A stretch of 64,000 nucleotides of DNA from Chaetorhynchus papuensis. Taxonomy: Eukaryota > Chordata > Aves > Passeriformes > Rhipiduridae. Below the pieces are notes generated by a model. The model had not been told where the DNA came from and searched no databases. It saw only the letters and a list, made by a program, of their open reading frames with translations. The stretch is from positions 730,883 to 794,882 of the forward strand of contig VWYX01000347.1 of assembly GCA_013396525.1 (NCBI GenBank), read 5' to 3'. How positions within the stretch are numbered: the first letter of the stretch is position 1; each line of letters starts with the position of its first letter. Below, in pieces: positions 59,583 through 64,000 of the stretch. Made by a program: the position numbers and the translations under genes.

Positions 59583-62500
59583 CATATATGGAAATTATGG
59601 GTAATCAGAACGCTTCTCTAATTCATGTGTTATGATCCTTTTGTAACTTCAAGCTTCCATGCAGGTAGCAGCTATCAGCTGAAACACCAAACTATTCCAG
59701 CTGTCACAAGAGGAATCACTCCAGGACATCTTCAAATCAAAGAAACTGGAATGTGCTGGTACATGAAAGAGAAAAACTCATAATAATAAAGAGCATGCAC
59801 TGAATCCATAGACATCCCTGTTCCAGCACTGAGCTTTTTTCTAGAGAGGTTTGGGGGACAATATGAGGACATCATCTTTTGAAGGAGCTGTAGAAGTACT
59901 TAACGTTATATAATTTGTGAAATTATTGAATTGTTCATAGATTTCCATTTTCAAATGTTTGTCTTTCTTTTGAAGTCCCTGTATGACTTCTTCATGCCCC
60001 TATTTCTTTTTAAAAGGTCCGAAGTCTGCCAACTCACCTACTGATGCCATCTGGATTTTCATCAGAGCAAGGACTCTGACACAAAACTTCACATGTAATT
60101 ACCCAATCTGGATGGATTTTCCACACTCTGTATGAAAAGCCATAATGGACCTGATTTCTTTCTGAGGATTCCAGCTCTCTGTCTTATTCTCTAGTCAATT
60201 TCTTATAATATTCATCAGACATCCCAAAACTGAGGCAAATAAATCCCTTATTTCTTCATGAGGTTCTCAGTCTGGAGAGTCCTTGTGTCTCTAAACTTCA
60301 TACTTGCAGTCTGTCTATCCAAATTCACAGCCAAGTTTCAAACTGGATATTGCTTTCTACTTCAATGCCTTAATTAAATAACTCCTATATATATATACGC
60401 ACTGGTTCAAAGTGAAGTTATATACTCCTTTTCTCTGCTTTGCAAACTTTTTCTCCAACTGAAAGTTTAAAAGGATTTTGAACCTGTCAGTTCAAAGGTG
60501 ACATAGAAGAACAAACAGTATTCCCAGACTGCAGAAGTTAACATCTGCTGAAAAAGAGTGAGGAAAAATTTTACATTTCTCTACAAAAATGCATATGTAG
60601 GAGAATATAACTGAAGGGGTTGGGGATACAACCCCAAGAGGCCAAAAAAGAATTTTTGTTGTGTCTAAGGAAGGAGTTCAGTTTCCAATAGAAAAATATC
60701 TTTCTAAATGTAGCTTAAAAAAAAATAAACTATAGGACCTGTAGAAAAAAAGTGATTCTTTACACTGATTTCTTTAAGAGAAAATCAGGTGAGAAAGGGA
60801 AGAACCAGTGCCTTGTATATACTTAATCTATGAGAAATTTGGCTTAAAATGTTCAAGTTATGTTAAAAAAGGCAATTCTTTCATCCACAAGCTTAACTTC
60901 CATTTAATTTAATTATATAATACCACTTCTCCTAGTTCCTATAATTGGGAAAATCAGGAATAGAATAACTTGAGAGACTGCAGTTCCTCAGATCAATGGT
61001 TGCTGTTTTCTCCCCTAAAGAGACACAAGAATTTTATTTTAGTGAGGAATTTTTGTTTGATTGGTCTTTTCTTTTATTTTTTTAGATTCAATTTATGTAG
61101 CACCAACATGTATACAACTAAAATAGCAGATTATTACATCACCTGCCAGATTGTTCACTTCAGTTCTTTTCTCCCATTTTGACTGACTGAGAAAATGAAA
61201 AAAAAAATGGAGTCCCTCTTTACAGAGATGATGAAAAAATACAACGATGCACACTTGTTTCTTCTTTACAGAAAGAGTTGTATATATCTCAGGTCTTGTA
61301 AATGTATTTGTATACAGCCCCAACTACATTTATTAAAAGAAAAAAAACTAAACCACATACGGTATTTTTCGAGCCTAACCATGACACAAGCACCAAATAT
61401 ATGGTATATTTCAGCAATTTAATATTAAGAAATTACTCATCTTCCAGCCTTATGCTTCAGGTAGCATTTTGGCAGAAGTGGCCACCAGAAAAAGAGTTAT
61501 GACAGGCTTGCTCTGTTATCAAATAACTTATTCTGAAAATCCCATTAAGTTTAATAGGAGGCAGCAACTTTTCTACCAGACGGACTGGAATATTAGAGGG
61601 AAATCTGCCCCATTTTTTTAGCCACAGGACAAATATTTCCTGAAGCACCATCATATGTAATTTCTGATAAAAGGTTGCAACAGCAGGCTAAAGTCTGCTT
61701 CTATTTCTGGTGCCACCTTTACCTCTAAAAACTTAGAATCAAAATGATTCATTCTTTAAATATGATTAGATTTATAAATGGTCTTACCTGTTCTTTCTTC
61801 TCAGTAACTTACACTGCAACTACGAAACTGCAAATGTCTCATTCTTAAAGTACTTCAGTGCTGTGAAGTAATGAAATCACTGCATTACTCAGGATTCACA
61901 ATGCAGATTTTTTGAAATTTACTTATCAACGACCTCTTATTTAAGGTGTGTGAAGGAAAAAATTTTTAATGAGAAATTATTGAAAAAAGATTAAAACTTT
62001 ATAGTAATAATTGTAATAGTTTTCATAGAGATGTTAAGAGCATATATTACACTCCTCCTATGTTTCATCATAAAATAATACTTTACATAGTTCTTTTCTT
62101 GCAGTAGTTCCAAAATAACACAAATGACCCTCTCTTCACACGACCCAACAAATTGCAGGTCAAATTATTACATCAACATCTAACAAAAATATATTATTTT
62201 AAAAATAAAAAAATCTACACTCACATAATTTTTATTAATGTACATGTAGTATATATAACATATTATGAAACTCAAACATGACTGATTGGTTACATATCTC
62301 TGAAGACAAAGCAGATGTTTAGCTGTGGTAAATTATTCCTGTAAGTCTTGATAACCTTCCATTGACTTTCATGGGTAATGCATCAGCCCTTAAAAGAGTG
62401 AAAAGATAAAAATGTATGGCTCCCACAACAATAACAGCAAGGTTAGGTGAGATTATTTCTGCTGAACGTACTTATAATGAGCAGTGGTCCTTTAATCCTT

Positions 62501-62989
62501 TCCCTCTCTGCAAAAAAAGAAAACAAGCAGATTTTTTTTAACTTTAACAATAGGTTTAAAGTGTTATTTAAACCAGTGTTTAATTGTCAAATAAATGTTA
62601 TCATGATCAGAAAAAAAATGTTCATTATTGTGGCTTTAGGCCACTTGCTGGATTTACGATACGGAGTGGTCCTGAAGGATGGACACATCTGTAGAGAACA
62701 AGTGTAAGGGATACAGATCTTTGAGTAAAAATGTTTGTTTGTAAGGATGTAGTTCCTTGTTTTTCTCTTTATGTAATAATTTCTTTTCTGTCAGAAATTG
62801 ATGAATTCTTTTCATCGAGTTAATCTTCATATAGATGTGCTCTCTGATACGACTTCCACCCAGGAGAACTGTTTCCTTTGCTCTTTTTAGTGTAGTGTTT
62901 AATAAGAGAAATAACAGTTTAGTCGGTTTATTTGGGCTTTAAAATACATTTCTACAAGTAAAACTTCCCTCCAGTTTTATAGCTATTAT

Positions 62990-63335
62990 TTGCACCACGC
63001 ACGTGTTGAACCCAAACTCTCTTTTTCTGGGAGGTTTCCCCTTGTAATGAGGTATTTTCACTGTCTCCTAAGTCCCTACAAACAATAATAAAGTTAGGTC
63101 ATTTACTAAAGATTCAAGATCTGTTAGCCAATGGTCCGTGTTATTTGCTTTAATTGAAATTCCTGGCAATGTTTATTGGAGAAATATATTGTTAAAGCAA
63201 AGGGGAAAACCGTTTGTGGAACAGTGACCCAGCTTGATAAATCACATTATAAGACCCTCCTGGTGCTGTAGGAGGCTAAATATGCATGTGGCAGTGATTT
63301 ACCAGTGTTTGTGGTTCAGCTGAGAAATTAAACAA
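62990..63335. promoter_or_regulatory. candidate conserved noncoding element (unproven)
   Basis: This is the most enhancer-like block in the window by eye. It has no repeats and is rich in mixed motifs, including TGATAAAT (63235-63242), which fits the PBX-HOX consensus TGATNNAT, CACGTG near its left edge, and TAAATATGCATGTGG. Block boundaries are approximate. Conservation is inferred from appearance and was not tested. Confidence 0.3.
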
Positions 63336-64000
63336 ATGTTACTGGATTTCTTCTTTCTTAAGTGTTCTGTTTAGTGGTAGGAGAACAGCAATTTAATAAG
63401 ATTTTTCTGCACCCCCTACCCAGTAGTCTTCAAATGTGGGGGTTCATTTCAATGTAATCAAATGTAGAGCTTTTAAATAAAAAGTCAGGCACTTTAGAAA
63501 CGACAAATACGAAGGGCAACAGGCCAGTGAGACACTCATCCTGAGGGGGTACAGCACCATCCATATAAATCTCTTATATGATTTCCAGGGAAGAACCAGA
63601 ATTTCACAGCTGGAATCATTGTCCCTGATCACGGCCAAGAATTATCATCTTCTTACACAAAGCTATCAACCACTCCCAAGCTCCTACTCAGTCACTTCTA
63701 CTGATGCTTCCAAAATAATTTCCATCAAAATTATTGAAGGTAATTTTAAATAGATTATATTTGCAACCCTAAAGCGTTTTGCTTGGCCTTGGCCTGAAAA
63801 GGTCTCAATGAGGTTGTTAGCTGTTAAAGTTGCTAACATCTAGAAGGAAAAATTGCTAAGCCACAGTGGACAGGCTGCAGACTGTCTTCATTCAGCACAG
63901 AAAGATCTGGAAGGAAATTTGTGGTCAGCAATAATGTAAGACTCAATGCTGGAGAGAGAAAAGTGCTATTTAATAAGAGAGCTACATCACAAACACTACA

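Larger units (their letters stand above)
57521..64000. other. gene-free AT-rich unique sequence
   Basis: No gene or transposon is recognised in the last 6.5 kb. It contains an 8-bp inverted repeat with NFI-like half-sites (58809-58836), a 15-bp tandem pair (59553-59582), a short (TA)n near 60385-60397, and two conserved-looking blocks listed separately. Frames up to 101 codons (57976-58281) have no domain. Confidence 0.65.

Overview
The window looks like noncoding nuclear DNA from a bird, most likely a songbird, although the order is inference. The diagnostic signal is a set of nine fragments of the CR1 LINE retrotransposon on both strands. Several keep the typical CR1 3' end with its ATTCTGTG-type 8-mer, and several keep recognisable C-terminal ORF2 peptide such as GNGxKLxxGRFRxDIRK. 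The rest is AT-rich, with frequent short A/C-rich (CAAA/CCAAA) or T/G-rich low-complexity tracts. I found no bacterial, phage or plasmid signature, no CRISPR array, and no rRNA or tRNA gene.

No host protein-coding gene could be supported. The open frames are short and have no recognisable domain. The longest ones lie inside or antisense to CR1 copies, or run through an assembly gap. The window is therefore a gene-poor interval: intergenic desert or the inside of a very large intron.

Layout: 1-7.96 kb unique AT-rich DNA with one conserved-element-like block near 1.1-1.6 kb; 7.96-8.35 kb CR1 (-); 9.74-10.16 kb CR1 (+) with an uninterrupted C-terminal frame; 12.9-13.64 kb long CR1 (+); 19.2-19.99 kb CR1 (-); an A30 tract at 22.86 kb; 24.0-24.16 kb CR1 (-); 24-37.9 kb mostly unique DNA with a strong small hairpin (29.83 kb) and a 35-bp tandem duplication (32.4 kb); 37.9-38.07 kb old CR1 (+); 38-52 kb unique DNA with a 3 x 23-bp tandem repeat (50.5 kb); 52.25-52.67 kb purine-only microsatellite broken by 320 N; 54.3-55.76 kb a repeat cluster (CR1 end, GC-rich LTR-like block, CR1 end); 57.2-57.52 kb CR1 (-) with two internal deletions; 57.5-64 kb unique AT-rich DNA.

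No genes work together here. Any function would most plausibly be cis-regulatory. I list candidate conserved noncoding blocks on the basis of composition and homeodomain/POU-like motifs only. A multi-species alignment is the decisive test, and I could not run it. I did not find evidence of a new biological system.
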